Origin: Orychophragmus violaceus
Taxonomy: Eukaryota > Streptophyta > Magnoliopsida > Brassicales > Brassicaceae
NCBI GenBank assembly: GCA_030180135.1
Contig: CM058238.1
Span: 85,754,619-85,818,618 of the forward strand
Length of the DNA stretch: 64,000 nucleotides
Direction: 5' to 3'
In this document: positions 33,334 through 45,366 of the stretch, one piece after another
Numbering within the stretch: position 1 is the first letter of the stretch
How the letters are laid out: the number at the start of each line of letters is the position of its first letter
Made by a program: the position numbers and the translations under genes
Notes under the pieces: generated by a model
What the model saw: only the letters and a program-made list of their open reading frames with translations
What the model was told of the DNA's origin: nothing
Database searches by the model: none

Positions 33334-34697
33334 TGTAACACCCATCTCCCGGCGAACCGGAGACGCAGCATTAGGGCACCCGTTGAACCGGAACGGTCCA
33401 ACCGGCTGCCTTCTCAATCTGGTCCCTAGAATATGTTCGCTTTCTTCGGTTCAAGTCCACCAATAGCATCGACCGATCATAAATCTTGCATCCGGACCTG
33501 CGAACGGAAAAGGCACAGGAAAGGAAAGGAGAGGCCTGAGTAATTGTTTCAAACACAATTACCCAGTGAGGACGGATTAAGGAATTCACGATCCCGGCTT
33601 ACGCCACACAACTACGACACAATTTCTAAGATAATATCACCTTACACACAATTCCCGAAGGCACATTACAATCAACCTACGAATAACTACCTGTCTATGG
33701 TTGCGGACTAGGGTTGCCTTCCCCTAACCGCACCCACGGACCGGCCATTACGCCCTTTCCACAGCAAAGAAACGGCTCACGGACCTTCAAACCACAACAC
33801 ACCACCACGGGAGGGCTCGTCAGGGCCCTCCTCCGACGATCAAGGATGCGCACAATTCTGCTACGTGCTCTGCCACGCAATCCCTAAAATAGTTCTATCA
33901 CACAAGCCATCACACACAAGCAACATTTTTGGTTTAGTGATAACCTATCCGTTCTACGTTCAACAATCAATCACATAGAACATTACCTATCCTAAGCTAC
34001 CTAGGAAAGACAACATTAATGAAGGACTTGCGTCCGGAATCGAAATGGAATAGGCAAGGATTACGTTCGGTACTAACCTTTGCCAAAGAAAGGCAAAAGC
34101 GTAATTTAGGAATTCCTGGTTCTCGAACGGTCTTCAGATCTGGGAAGAGGACAGAAAGACAAGTGGATTAGGCTTTAGTCTTGCTCAAATCGGGCCTAGG
34201 ATGAGCTAGTTATGATCAATTGAAAATAACCAGCCTAAACCAGCTTAAACTGAACCAGACCGGTCAATCCGACCAACCTAGTCAACCCGACCCGACCCGA
34301 CCCGACCAGGTCAACCCGACCTGACCCGGTCAACCTGACCCGGTCAACCCGATCCAACCCGGTCAACCCGACCTGACCCGGTCAACCCGACCCGACCTGG
34401 TCAACACGAGTTGACTCAGTCACCGGCGGGTCAACTCTCCTGCGGTGGAGCTCCGGCGACTGGTCGTCGGTCTCCGGTCACGAGCACTGCTCGCTCTTTG
34501 AAATTGTGTGACAAATGAGGAGCCCTTCTCCTCCTTTTATAGGGAAAAGAGCTGGGGCTTCCCTCCTTAACGAGTTGGGCCTTGGGCTTTGGGCTTTGGG
34601 CTTAAATCAGAAAAGGAAACACATTAATGAAGGAATTTGGACATGGGCTTCACTTCTTTTCTTCAAAAATTTTGGGCTTAGGTTTTGGGCCATTACA
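33334..34697 (-). repeat. Element G 5' LTR
   Basis: 1364 bp, TGTAACACCC to CCATTACA. It carries an expanded GACCCGACC/GGTCAACCC tandem run at about 34255-34410 that is shorter in the partner LTR. Confidence 0.9.
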
Positions 34698-34737
34698 TAT
34701 ATCTTGGCTTAAAACAGGTAAAAACCATGATATATCA
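34698..34737 (-). repeat. Athila 1 5' LTR, second part
   Basis: The first five bases (TATAT) are the TSD copy from element G; the rest completes the LTR cut at 22353, ending GATATATCA. The same end (GGTATATCA) closes the Athila 2 LTR at 52994. Confidence 0.8.
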
Positions 34738-35452
34738 CTTTGACAGTTCTAGAAGCTTCAAAATTGTTTCCCTCAACTCACAAGAACCACATCTCAGAGG
34801 ATAGGGAAAGACTGATATACAATCTAGCTCATGGGATTCGAACTGTTTTGGCAAGGTGGTCTACAAGCAAGTGATGAGTCTGACTACTGATCAACATAAC
34901 TACCGTCGCTGGTTAATCTTCCCTAGGATTATCTCAGCTGTTCTGTAAAATGCAGCATCCTCAGAGTGGAGAAGCCTTTCTCAAGTAAGAGGCTGAGAGG
35001 GAGAGAAAGGATATTGCCTCTGGCAAGCACAAAGTATCTTTCGCCAATACTTCAGTTGCTCGATATGGGTCTTCTGAGTCTACTCCAGCTGATTATTTGG
35101 AAATCATGTAACTCGGTACAGTTCGAATGCCAATAAGGGCTGGTATAACTCAAGTGTCAGTTCAGACAACACTTCAATACATTGCTGAGGGACTTCAAAA
35201 TCTGACTGACATAGTGTTTCATCTCGGTGACAGGACCCAAGGTAATATGTCTCCTTCTCTCTCTGATTCGTATTCTGATATTTGTATTTTTAACTTGCGT
35301 GCTCTCAAGCAGGGGGACAAAAGACTGAGACAATGATTGAATACTCTGAAGAGTCAGATCACGAAGAAGAGTCTCTTGATGGAGATGATGACTCTGATGA
35401 GATTACCTCGAGTGATGCTTAGATTGTCTGTGTACTTGAGTTTTGGGGGGAG
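34738..35452 (+). other. Unclassified element interior
   Basis: The sequence has coding-like stretches on the plus strand (VQTTLQYIAEGLQNLTDIV at about 35160-35215; an acidic DE/S-rich stretch SEESDHEEESLDGDDDSDE at about 35350-35400) but many stops. It ends in a polypurine-like TTTTGGGGGGAG just before 35453, so it is probably the 3' interior of an LTR element. I do not recognise the family. Confidence 0.4.
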
Positions 35453-36291
35453 TGACTAAATGTTTGTCTTTTGTTGAGAGCTTAGTCACGAGTGCTAGAA
35501 TTCTGGGGGACTAGGAATTTTTTGTTTTGTTTTGTTTGGTTCTTTTATTTCCTCTCCTTTGTTTGTTGAACTTATGTCACATTTTTGAATATATTTATAT
35601 TTAATGATGGATGTTGCCTACTGAGTTATGTGATGATCAGAATTCTTGTGCTTCGGCTATATGCATAGGTGAGCTTATTGATGTATATGTACTTGATAGG
35701 TACACAAAGCTAAAAAGGGGAATTGAAGATGCAGCGGGCTGGAGGTTGAGCTACGACATCAGCTGGATCAGTCAAGCTGTAAAACAACACTTGCATCAAC
35801 GACAAAGATCGTATGGACGATGAGTTGGAGTTGAAGAATATGGAAGCTAAGGATGCTAGTAGCTGAGTAGGACGAATTTAAAGAAGAGTAACTGAGCTAG
35901 ACAAGTAAAACAGAGAATATACATATGAAATATACTCTTGAGAGATTTTTAGAAAAATAAACTTTTTCCTAAAAGAAGATTAATGGAAATATTCCTAAGG
36001 GTAGTTAGGAAAGTTGTAAGATGACCTATGAAGTATAAATAGGTCATCTAGGGCATTTGTGTTGGGTGCGCCGTTGAGAGAGTTATATTGCAATTAGCAA
36101 AGGTTTGAGATTTCTTGTAAGGGAATCAATCTAATGGGCTTTGAGATCATTGGTAGATCGAAAATCAAGAAAGAGACTAGGTTTTTTAAGGTGAAATTGT
36201 AAGTTTGATTTGTAATAAAGAGTCTTTTAAAAGAATACCATGTGTTACTCTTTGTGTTAAGTAGGTCTCGCATTTTCATCCTCCTCCCACA
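35453..36291 (+). repeat. Candidate LTR (839 bp)
   Basis: Begins TGACTAAATG right after the polypurine-like tract and contains a TATA-like GTATAAATAG (near 36031) and AATAAAGAG (near 36212), spaced as in an LTR. The right end is uncertain; I place it at the CA at 36290-36291, where mitochondrial-type sequence begins. Partner LTR not found. Confidence 0.45.
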
Positions 36292-38849
36292 TGGAGGAGC
36301 TCTCCGACCTGTAAGAGCCCGTAGAAGAAAGAGCTTTCCCTACTACTACATTACAGACCAAAGGTCCCACCAGGGTAAAAGTCAGACCCACTAAGTATAT
36401 GACTTCGAACAAGAGCAAAGATCCCATGAACCCCGAAAAAAGATAAAGAAGAGAGGGATATTCTTCTTCAGCGTCCCTTTTAAATGAAAGGATTCAAACA
36501 AAAGGAGAAGACCATCGGTGCCAAGAATAAATGCACGTAGGGCTCAAGCTTCCTTCTGATCCTAGAAACGTCCGAAAAAATAACCTGCGATGGAATCGAG
36601 CATGTACAAAAATACGATAAGTAGATACATAATTTTCGAGTGTGACAGAGCAGCCAGCGATTGAGTGATAGATTTATCGACGTCCGGAGAACGCACGACC
36701 GAAGAAATGAGTAACTAACAAGGAAGATTTTTTTCCCCAACTTGCTTTATTATCGGGAATATTCGGGGACTAACCCGCTTCTTAATTACAAGGGTGATTG
36801 CCCATTCCTCTTTCATGTGGAATAATTTTAGATTGTATCCAAGCCTGCCTCCACTTTCTTATGTGAAAAAGGTGCTTGCTTTATCAGACTAAATGAAACC
36901 TTCTTTCTTCTATAAGAATATGAATAAGATCAAAAAGGCCATCATTGGGGAAAACAATGCAATAGCTTTGGTTAGAGCAAATCTCAAAATGGCATAACCA
37001 AATGATTTATTAGACAATAATGGATTTCGCGCCACATAATGGATCAAAGAACTGAAGATGTTTCCAATACTGATAGCAGCTCCCACTGAAGTAATTGTAG
37101 CAGCTTCGAAATTTATTGATTTTGCACCTTCTAACATCTCGGGTTGAGAATTCTCCTCACACTTTTTCATTCACTTATCTTATATCTTCTTTATTCCTCA
37201 TCAATTCTTACCCTCATTCCTTTAATATTGGACATCTCACTTGGAATGCATTACTTTGGATCGTGTACCCACGGAGTGATAGACTGAATACCAACTGAAT
37301 CTCGACAAAGAGAAGTACAAGCAAGTAGATCATTCGGCGTTAGAGGGACTGACTCGTAGCTAAGGTCCCATATCTCTTGGATTATTCAATTTGACCCATC
37401 TTCATCTTCTCTTATGAAATTGATAGTTTGTGAGATCGATTACTCCTAAATGCTGCCCTTCTCTTATATACGAGAGCTACTGCACAATTGGAGGATTAAG
37501 AAGGCCCAGTCTTTTGTAATGAAGTGCGGGACTTTTCTTCTAGAATTCAAAGGCGTTCCTCGAGATATGAAGAGAATAGTACTGTAAGCGTAAAACATAA
37601 TTAAATAAATCTGATCCGGCCGGAGGAAATACTTAGTACTACAAGGGCTTGTGCCAACCAACAAGAAGGGGGACGGAGAAAAGACATCTCTTTGCCAGAA
37701 TCGGACATTGCCATTTACCACCTCACCACTAGGAGACTGGGACTCAAGGTGTGGTTAAGTATTCCCTTCAGCTCTGGAAGTCAATTTATTTACTATTTTC
37801 GGATCCAAATCTTTTTTCTTATAAAGAATGTATTGTATGGTCTAGTTGGTGTGGAGAGATGGGTCAGTCTTGTACATCTCGCGCTGTGGTGATTGGTAGA
37901 GGAGCCGAGCGTAGGCAAGAATCAAGTACCTCAGGGATTCCACTAGGTAATCCGACCACTACATCGATTGAAATAAACTGGTTTCACGCTGCCTGAGGTC
38001 AAGTCTTCTCGGCTATTCTAACTCTAAATCCCTGTCGAACCCTTCTCACAACAAATCCACTTTGAGGCGTCGGCTGAACCTTCGATCCTTTAGGAAATGG
38101 CCAGAAATAGGAGGATGAGATGCCGAGGAATTTTGGTGCTAATCCCAGAACCAATCCCGTTGTTTGGGCCAGCCGAGAAAACAGACAGTGCACTCAGGAC
38201 TAGGCCCGTATACAGAACGAATAGCAGGAGGATAATTGCCATTTTTATGCTAACAGGCTGCTCAACTTTTAGAAAGAGAACCAAAAGAACCGATAAATCT
38301 CCGCATACTGTCTCGGATCACTCATGGGAACGGGAGTGGGTGGTCCCCAGGAACGGCGGAAAGGAAGTACTGGTTAAACCAGATACGAGATACGGAACCG
38401 AGTTTGATCAAAGACATTCGCCGAGTTCCAGGAATGACTATAAGCTGATTCGTTGTGGAACTAATGCTTGCATCGGTTTCTCTATCTTGTGGTCGACATT
38501 GAAAGATTCTTGTTCTTGGATTGGGCGGTGTTTGTGCAATAATGTAAATATTGGGAATGGGAGAGGTTTGACGAAAGAAACTTTCCGGGCGATCTTCTGA
38601 GCTCTAATTGTAGACCAATCTCATCCGGCAAACAGATTCTTGTTCTGCTGATCCTTCTTCTTCCAGACCTTAATAAGACTCAATGAATCTTTATCTTTGA
38701 AGGTGAGAGCTATCTTGAAATCTAATAAATTACCTCTTGGCCCCTGTTAGAAGGTTATCCGCCTTGCTCCAATGCATGTTGAAGGTTAGGCTGGGGAGCA
38801 CTACGGTATGCTGCATCTATATCTCTTTGTGGGACTAAGTAGAAGGTTT
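36292..38849. other. Mitochondrial-type DNA insert (candidate NUMT)
   Basis: Unlike the surrounding repeats, this 2.6 kb carries an atp9 homologue and compact GC-balanced sequence without repeat motifs. It continues after CACTA element 2 at 51648-51813. Apart from atp9 the frames (for example 38097-38600 plus and 38090-38284 minus) match nothing I can name. The organellar origin is inferred mainly from atp9. Confidence 0.55.
36910..37170 (-). pseudogene. atp9: atp9-like (ATP synthase subunit c), decayed mitochondrial copy
   Basis: 86-aa frame reading NSQPEMLEGAKSI, then SLIHYVARNP, FGYAILRFALTKAI and MMAFLILFIF. Order and length match mitochondrial ATP synthase subunit 9, the proteolipid of the F0 ring. 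The residues at SINFEAATITSVGAAISIGN show several changes in the usually invariant glycine/alanine-rich first helix. The proton-carrying acidic residue in the second helix (usually ALTEAI) is lysine here (ALTKAI). It is therefore read as a non-functional nuclear copy although the frame is open. Confidence 0.75.
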
Positions 38850-38869
38850 CACTACAAGAAATATCGGCA

Positions 38870-39392
38870 TTAGTAGCACACTGAAAACGCTACCATAGGG
38901 TTTTGGTAGCGTTTCCATGAACGCTAGGTTAGCCGCAGCTATAATAGACCCCCATCCTACCATAGCGTTTTTTTAATGCTATAATAAATGGACTTATTGT
39001 AGCGTTATATAATTGCTATCAGAATTTATTTCATCGCGCCGTATCCGTGCTATTATTCGAGTTTTCGTATCCTTTTTTTAGTGCTGTAATTTATTCTATT
39101 ATAACACAAATATAGTGTTGTTAAATACTGTTCCGTGACATTTTTATATTGCTGTGAATTTTTGTTAATTATAATGCTATTTTATTTCATTTATTTGAAT
39201 TATTTTTGCATAATATATATTTATTAGATTTATATAAAACTTTTATATTCCATAAATTATCCAAAGAATACATATAAACATAAATTATCCAAAAACTACA
39301 TACCAAGTCTTATACTAACTAAAACTAACTCAAACTCTATGACATCAAACCAAACCGCTAAGTCTTCATCGTCCCCATCATCGTCCCCAATG
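38870..39392. repeat. CACTA 2 left subterminal region
   Basis: Units TAGCGTT, AACGCTA and GCTATAATA recur in both orientations at 38885-39030, then AT-rich sequence. No gene. Confidence 0.6.
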
Positions 39393-39503
39393 TCACCAGC
39401 AATGGAAAACTTCACTCCTTTGATACAAGTCCTTTTGTTGGAACCGCTTCAAGAGTGTTGTGTTATGAAGGGTACCATGACTAGATCTCCATCCTAAGAG
39501 TTG

Positions 39504-39953
39504 TATTGCTTGCATATTTTCCGGACCAGACCCTTGAATGCGGAACAGAGCAAGACCATTCTCATTGTATGTATCATTATCAACTTCTTTCTCTGCTATG
39601 TATTTCTTGTATCCACTGCTAATACCACCCTGTAAAGATTCAATCATCGCAAACAAAATCAGCACATATTGTATATGTTCATAAAGGAGAACATGGTTGA
39701 TCTGCAGAATGAAACTCAAACCTTGAAAACTATAAAGCTTTGCATGATGACGAAGAACTGAACCGGTTCCTTTCCTTCATAGATGCGAGCCTAAAGACAA
39801 GAGAGTAAAAATGTTCAGAAGAAAGAGAAAAAAAAATAGATAGACTATTGGAGTAAAAATGTTCAGAAGAAGAAGATTACTTGGGCTGGTACAAATTTCA
39901 TTAACTCAACCATTTTGCTTGCCATAGAGACTGCAGAAGCTCTTTCTTCCTAC
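39504..39953 (-). pseudogene. Captured villin/gelsolin-family fragment
   Basis: Three exon-like blocks on the minus strand: ERASAVSMASKMVELMKFVP (about 39953-39885), RIYEGKEPVQFFVIMQSFIV (about 39792-39722) and GGISSGYKKYIAEK..YNENGLALFRIQGSGPENMQAIQ (about 39633-39504). Between blocks two and three, a donor-like GTTTGAG follows CAAG and an acceptor-like TTTACAG precedes GGTGGT, so intron structure was copied from genomic DNA. These are the spacer and start of a gelsolin repeat in plant villins, actin-bundling proteins. The rest of the gene is absent. Confidence 0.85.
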
Positions 39954-40465
39954 AAATGATCACAAACTCACAATTTTAAACATAATTGCACCTTGTAAGA
40001 TTTTGCTTCAGCATATAGAGCAACAGAATATGTGTTGAATTTCTTTGTTCTATTTCTAAATAAGTATAAGTATCCAAGATAACACTTAGAAGAATCACAC
40101 ATATACATGTATATATGAACCCATGGACTTCACAAACTGTATGTTTCTTCCACAGCCAACAATTAAATGGCACTGCAAAAAATAGCAGAAACTGCTTCTT
40201 AAACAGTTTCTCTTCGGACCATATGAAACTTTTTCTCGAAATGGACCCTCCATCTTCGTACAAGGATACATAACCCTCAGTAATTAAATTCATATATACC
40301 TAAAAAAAAAAAAAATAGTTGATGTTGCCTACCATCGCGGTTTCTCTTCTGTTTCGATCCTCCAAGCACATCCACAACCTACAAACACATCAAGTATTAC
40401 ACACAAACTTCAGAGAATAATGGGATAATTGCAGAATCAAACAAAATGGATCTGTACTGCTTGCC
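39954..40465. other. CACTA 2 interior between villin fragment and element B
   Basis: No assignable gene. It probably includes intron or further villin-flanking sequence. A minus-strand frame at 39976-40293 has no motif I recognise, and a 13-base A run lies at about 40302-40314. Confidence 0.4.
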
Positions 40466-40470
40466 TCAAT

Positions 40471-41108
40471 TGAAGGAATGTTTAGGGGTTAATCCAGATT
40501 CAATTCTCAGATTCAACAGTCCTAAACATGCGGATCTAGGTTCTCTTGAATAGAAACATAAGTAGATCTCACCTTTTACCTGTTTATGCAGCGGAAGGAG
40601 ATAGAACAGGTCAGAGATCAGCAGAAACACCGAGAGATGAATCCTCCAAAGGCTCACACACGCACACCGGGAATTTGGCTGCTAGACCGAGCAGAGAGAG
40701 GCCGCAGACAGAGAGAAAAAGAGGCGCAGGAACTGAAGAGAATTAGAGAGCTTTAGGTCAAGTTTTATTCATTAAAACTCCCTTTAGTTCTCATGGGCTT
40801 TTGGGCCCAATTCTCAGTTCTGATTAAATCCCATGGATTTAATCAGGCCCTTTATACTCTCTAAGTACAGTAAATGCCTAGCACTTTTACCGTACTTCTG
40901 CTAAACCGTTCCTTCGTATTTTCCCGTTAGCTTAGGCGTGTGACCCATATGGGATCATATAATAAAGGCAATAAGTCCAAGACTTATAGATCATGAGCGG
41001 ACTCTAGCAAGCCATCATGACCCCCAGTATTATATGACTTATGTCTGATCATTGACATACTCTTACTTTCTAGAGACAGTACCGAGATTACTGGACACAA
41101 TTCCAACA
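40471..41108 (-). repeat. Element B 3' LTR
   Basis: 638 bp, TGAAGGAATG to TTCCAACA, bordered at 41109 by the polypurine complement ATCTCCCACTTG. Confidence 0.95.
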
Positions 41109-41979
41109 ATCTCCCACTTGTACTGGAATCTCTGTATTCATAATCCTTTTGTCTCAATATCTCGATTAGTCATAAGGCAAGATTAGTGTCATCCTTATAA
41201 AGCCTAATCTTGTTCATCGGACTCTGATTTGATACTGACAATCCAAACGACTCGGGACAGTCCGTTTGAGCATGGCCATGCATTTTCCAGTATTCAAATC
41301 TCCGATTGGCCTAGAGATATTCACTCCATTTATATTGGAGGGACAAATCCCGTCTTGTTCCATCACTGTAAACTACTCATTTCATAATGTACCCAAACAA
41401 GGTCCTTATAACTATCGCAGAACGATAGCGTTAGACAATGATCAAAGTGCATCAGTCCATGTGCAGTCACATGCATGCGAACTCAGGTCTAAGGACTATA
41501 CTCTATAGTCGTAGTAAGAATCTCTTATGACACAGATATAAATATCCTGAAGAGTTCTTATAAGCGGGTCTTGTCCGGTCGTATGTACCCCACATACACC
41601 TATGTACTGACTTCGATGCCGCGCATCTATGACACACCGAGACTTTGTCATAAGTCACATACCAATCTAGTCTCACACGGTTGTTGGTGTTCCAACCTCA
41701 ACAACCTTCGACTAGGGACAGGATGATATAAAACATCTATCAAATATAGGGTCTCATGATCAAGCTAAATGACTTTGATAACTCAAGATCAAGTCACTTA
41801 CTTCGATGACCTATAAAATGGTTCATATCATTTTGGAACGATTATTTCATCACAGTTAAAATAATCTTGAAATAATAATTTCATTAAACATCTTGAATGT
41901 TTTACAATAACATATCAAATAACTAAATAAATCCCTTTAATAACTCCCACTGAAATTAAGACTGCATCTTAATTTCACT

Positions 41980-44475
41980 TATCCTACAGCAACAGTCCGC
42001 GACTCGTGCTTAGGCCTAAGGAGTGGCTTCGTTAATAGATTAGCAACGTTCTCATTCATTGAAACTTGCTGATCTACTTAACATCTCTGTCATTTATCTC
42101 ACGGAATAGGTTATACCTATCCTCAAAGTGTTTGGACCTCTGATGTGCAGCTAGTCTCATCTATGCTGGGAATCACATCAAGTTCAGTGACGAATTCTTC
42201 TTTCCAAACAACCTCTTTCGCCGCTTTCAAAGCTGCGAAATGTTCAGCTTAAGTCATGGAGTCAGCAACAGTGCCTTGCACTCCCAGACAGACACAAGAT
42301 ATAACTGGACTGTGACCGGAAATCATCTTTGTCTGTTGGAAACTTGCCTTTCAGACTCTACTGACTTGTAGCACCTCACTTTCTCCGTAAATCAAGAACT
42401 TATCCTTAGTATTCCTCAAATACTTTAGGACATTCTTTACGGCAATCCAGTGATTCTTTGCTGGATTTGACTGGTCTTTACTTGTCTTGCTTAACATTAA
42501 AGCAACATCAAACAACTACGTTTCATGGCATACATGATAGATCCAATTGCCGACGCATATGGAATCTTATCCATGCATTTAAGCTCAGCAGTTATCGTAG
42601 GACACTGTGTCTTGCTTAATGTAATGCCATGTGACATTGGCATAAAACCCTTCTTGGAATGCTGAAAAACGTGTAGGACTTTGTCGGGATAAGAATCCTG
42701 ACTTTGTCTTACTAGCTCTTTCGGATCTCTATCTTTAGATCCAAAATCCAAGAACATACGTGGCTTTACCCATGTCAATCATTAGAACCAACTCCCAAGC
42801 CAGTCCTTTACTAACTGCAGCATTGGGACGTCATTTCCGAGAATCAGTATGTCATCGACATACTATGTGAGACATGCAACATCGCTCCCATTTATCTATT
42901 AGTAAACGCACAGTTCCATTTCGTTCCTGTTCAAGTCAAAACCTTGACTACTTCAACAGAACGAAGATTCCAACTCCGATATGTTTGCTTCCATCCATGA
43001 ATGGATCAATAAAGCTAACTTACACATAGTGTAATTTTCGGAGTCCGGGCTCACTTTCGCTTCTTTGAATTTCGCAGATTCGTCGCTTTCAATGATCATC
43101 AGATCATGCGAACTTTCAATGATTATCAGGTTCAACTAATGACGAGAAATCATTCTCGGATTAGTAACTGATTCATTCATATCTGCGAACTTCAGGCTCT
43201 ACAGGTGTAGATTCTACAGAAATCTGTAAATCCATCCGTTGCTCTCCCTCAACAGGTTGAGCAGCCTCCTGTATTTCTCGAATTTCTTCGAGTTATACTT
43301 TTACTCCCACTGTTCTTCTTGGAAAATAACTTCCCTTCTTAGAAAACAGAATGGACGTAAAAGTACCGAGCCTTGGTTTCCCTAGGACAACCAGCGAAGT
43401 AGCACAACTACAAATACTTAGTAAAGACGAATTTGGATTGATTCCAATCCACATTTACGTGGTGTCTTTCAACTGATATTGGTGGAACCTTTTCAGCGTA
43501 AGCTTAGATATTTTTAGAGCGTTATTCTTAAATAATATCATGGAAGATTCGTGTGACTCATCTTTAATCATTTCTAATAAGATCTGATTCTTTCTCACAG
43601 AAACACCTTCAGGTTTTCAGGAGAAATGAGCTGTGAAACGATTTCACACTCATTTAGATGATCACATAATCAATGACTTAAGTATTCTCACTCGTGATCT
43701 AATCCAGAGTCTTAATACTTCTGTCATTCTGATCCTATACTTCATTCTGGAACTCTTTCGACCATGTCAAAGAATTCCGACTTGTGTCTCATCAAATGAA
43801 CACAGTCACACTCACTGAAGTAATCAGTAGAGACAATGAAGTACAGGAAATTTTCTCTGGCATTACTGCTCATTGGGCCACATACATGAGTATGTTCCAG
43901 GTCCAATAAGCCTTTGGGCCTTTCTCTAGCTCGGCTAAGATAGGCCCTTTACCTTTTGGTCCAGTAAACAAAATTCAAGTCTCATAAGATAAGATATCAA
44001 ATGAGCCCAACAGTCCATAACTATGGGATTTCTGAATCCGACTTACTCTATGTGACCAAGACATTTATGCCAAGAAAAATCAGGTTTTTAATTCATCAGA
44101 TTTAAACCAATTCGGTATTTATGTTACATTTAGGCACTCTTTGGTTTTAGATATAAAACCCATTCCATGAATAGGGTGCTACAATTAATATTTCATTAAG
44201 ATCAAAAGAACAAATACTTGTCTTTTATCAAAATGAAAAACATTCAAATTCTTACAAGAAAATGAAAGACAACTCTGCCTAAAGCAGGTACATTGTAGCA
44301 ATTACTTAATAAAACCAAGCCTCAAAGGCATCTACAAGTGAAAACCCTACGGCTGAGACAGCATCCATAGCTCCTTCCAGACATGTAGTTCCACTTGCCC
44401 TTCCTTCAACGTTCTACTGTTGCTTAGGCTCTGCATATTATAACAAATATCAGTGCCACAACCAGTATCCAATAC
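41980..44475 (-). pseudogene. Element B decayed pol
   Basis: Same remnants in the same order as element A. After the gag stop (TAG) comes VLDTGCGTDIC; integrase traces lie at about 43800-43980; an RT/RNase H piece with SKKGFMPMSHGITLSKTQCP and ASAIGSIMYAM lies at 42497-42778. Shortened by about 0.6 kb against the master with the same gaps as in A. Confidence 0.8.
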
Positions 44476-45366
44476 CTATAAGGTAGAACTTGAAGTAATA
44501 ACATGAATACCTGAGGAAGTAGTCGCATACATCAACTTCAACTCCTCATCATCTTCCATGAATTTAATGCAATCTCTCTTCCAATGCCCTGTCTCTTTAC
44601 AGTAGCAGCACTTACCAACGTAAGAGGTATCTGACTTGGGCTCAGAAGACACACGTTTGCCATGATTCAAAATCTGGACAACTTTGTCTTCACCCTTGTC
44701 ATCATTAGGTTTAGTAAACCTACCCTTCTCACTCATGAGATTATTCAGGGTACTCTTCACGTTTGGCTCAACTGTCTTGAGCATATCATGCAGTTCAGTC
44801 AGCGTCTTCGTTAAGCCTTTCTTGATATAGTTCCTTCTGAACTTATCATAGCTTGACGGCAGTGACTGCAGAATGATTTCAGTTGCCAATTCTTGGCTAA
44901 CTGGATAATCCAGTTTCCTCAGGTTATCTATATAACCTATCATTTTACTGATATGAGGACTTACTGGATGATCATCTGGTAGCTTGCAGCTAGTGAGAGA
45001 CTTAACCAACTGGTATCTCTCCACTCGTATCTGCTCCTGAAATTTCAATTTCAGGCTGCTGATCATCTCTATTGGCGACTCCATGTTCTCATATTGCTCC
45101 CGCAAGTCTGAGTCCATGGTAGCCAATATCAGACCACGCACATCTACCGCATCATTATAATGCTTATTCCAAGCATTATATACTGCATGGGAGGCATTGG
45201 ACCCGATCCTCACGGGGAGAGCTCTCTCAAGAACATAGTCCTTTCTCTCCTGCCTGAAGACTAGCCTCAGGTTCCGCGACCAAGTCAAGAAATTTGATCT
45301 GTTCAGTTTGTCCTTCTGAAGAACAGACCGGATCGAGAAAGTGTTTTGATTGTTTGTGCTAGTCAT
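44476..45366 (-). CDS. Gag of element B
   Basis: 296 aa, MTSTNNQNTFSIRSVLQKDK. Same UBN2-like capsid domain and intact zinc knuckle CCYCKETGHWKRDC as elements A and C. The stop is TAG followed by G, at the gag/protease border. The ATG again lies two bases after TTTCAG. The open frame in three copies next to ruined pol suggests gag has been kept by selection or by very recent spread. It would act in particle assembly with pol from a helper. Confidence 0.85.
   Translation of the reverse strand: MTSTNNQNTFSIRSVLQKDKLNRSNFLTWSRNLRLVFRQERKDYVLERALPVRIGSNASHAVYNAWNKHYNDAVDVRGLILATMDSDLREQYENMESPIEMISSLKLKFQEQIRVERYQLVKSLTSCKLPDDHPVSPHISKMIGYIDNLRKLDYPVSQELATEIILQSLPSSYDKFRRNYIKKGLTKTLTELHDMLKTVEPNVKSTLNNLMSEKGRFTKPNDDKGEDKVVQILNHGKRVSSEPKSDTSYVGKCCYCKETGHWKRDCIKFMEDDEELKLMYATTSSGIHVITSSSTL

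Larger units (their letters stand above)
22354..34697 (-). mobile_element. Non-autonomous Ty3/gypsy element G, split by the copia master
   Basis: LTRs at 22354-23592 and 33334-34697 both start TGTAACACCC and end CCATTACA. TATAT flanks both sides (22349-22353 and 34698-34702) as the TSD. A PBS complement beside the right LTR and a polypurine complement beside the left LTR show minus orientation. After removing the nested copia (25104-32929), the interior is only about 1.9 kb with no recognisable gag or pol, so it depends on other elements. LTRs differ in length and at many sites, so it is older than the copia inside it. Confidence 0.9.

Noticed and set aside
38097..38600. 167-aa plus-strand ORF in the mitochondrial-type block
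   Set aside because: No recognisable motif, unbalanced composition, and competing frames on the other strand; not supported as a gene.
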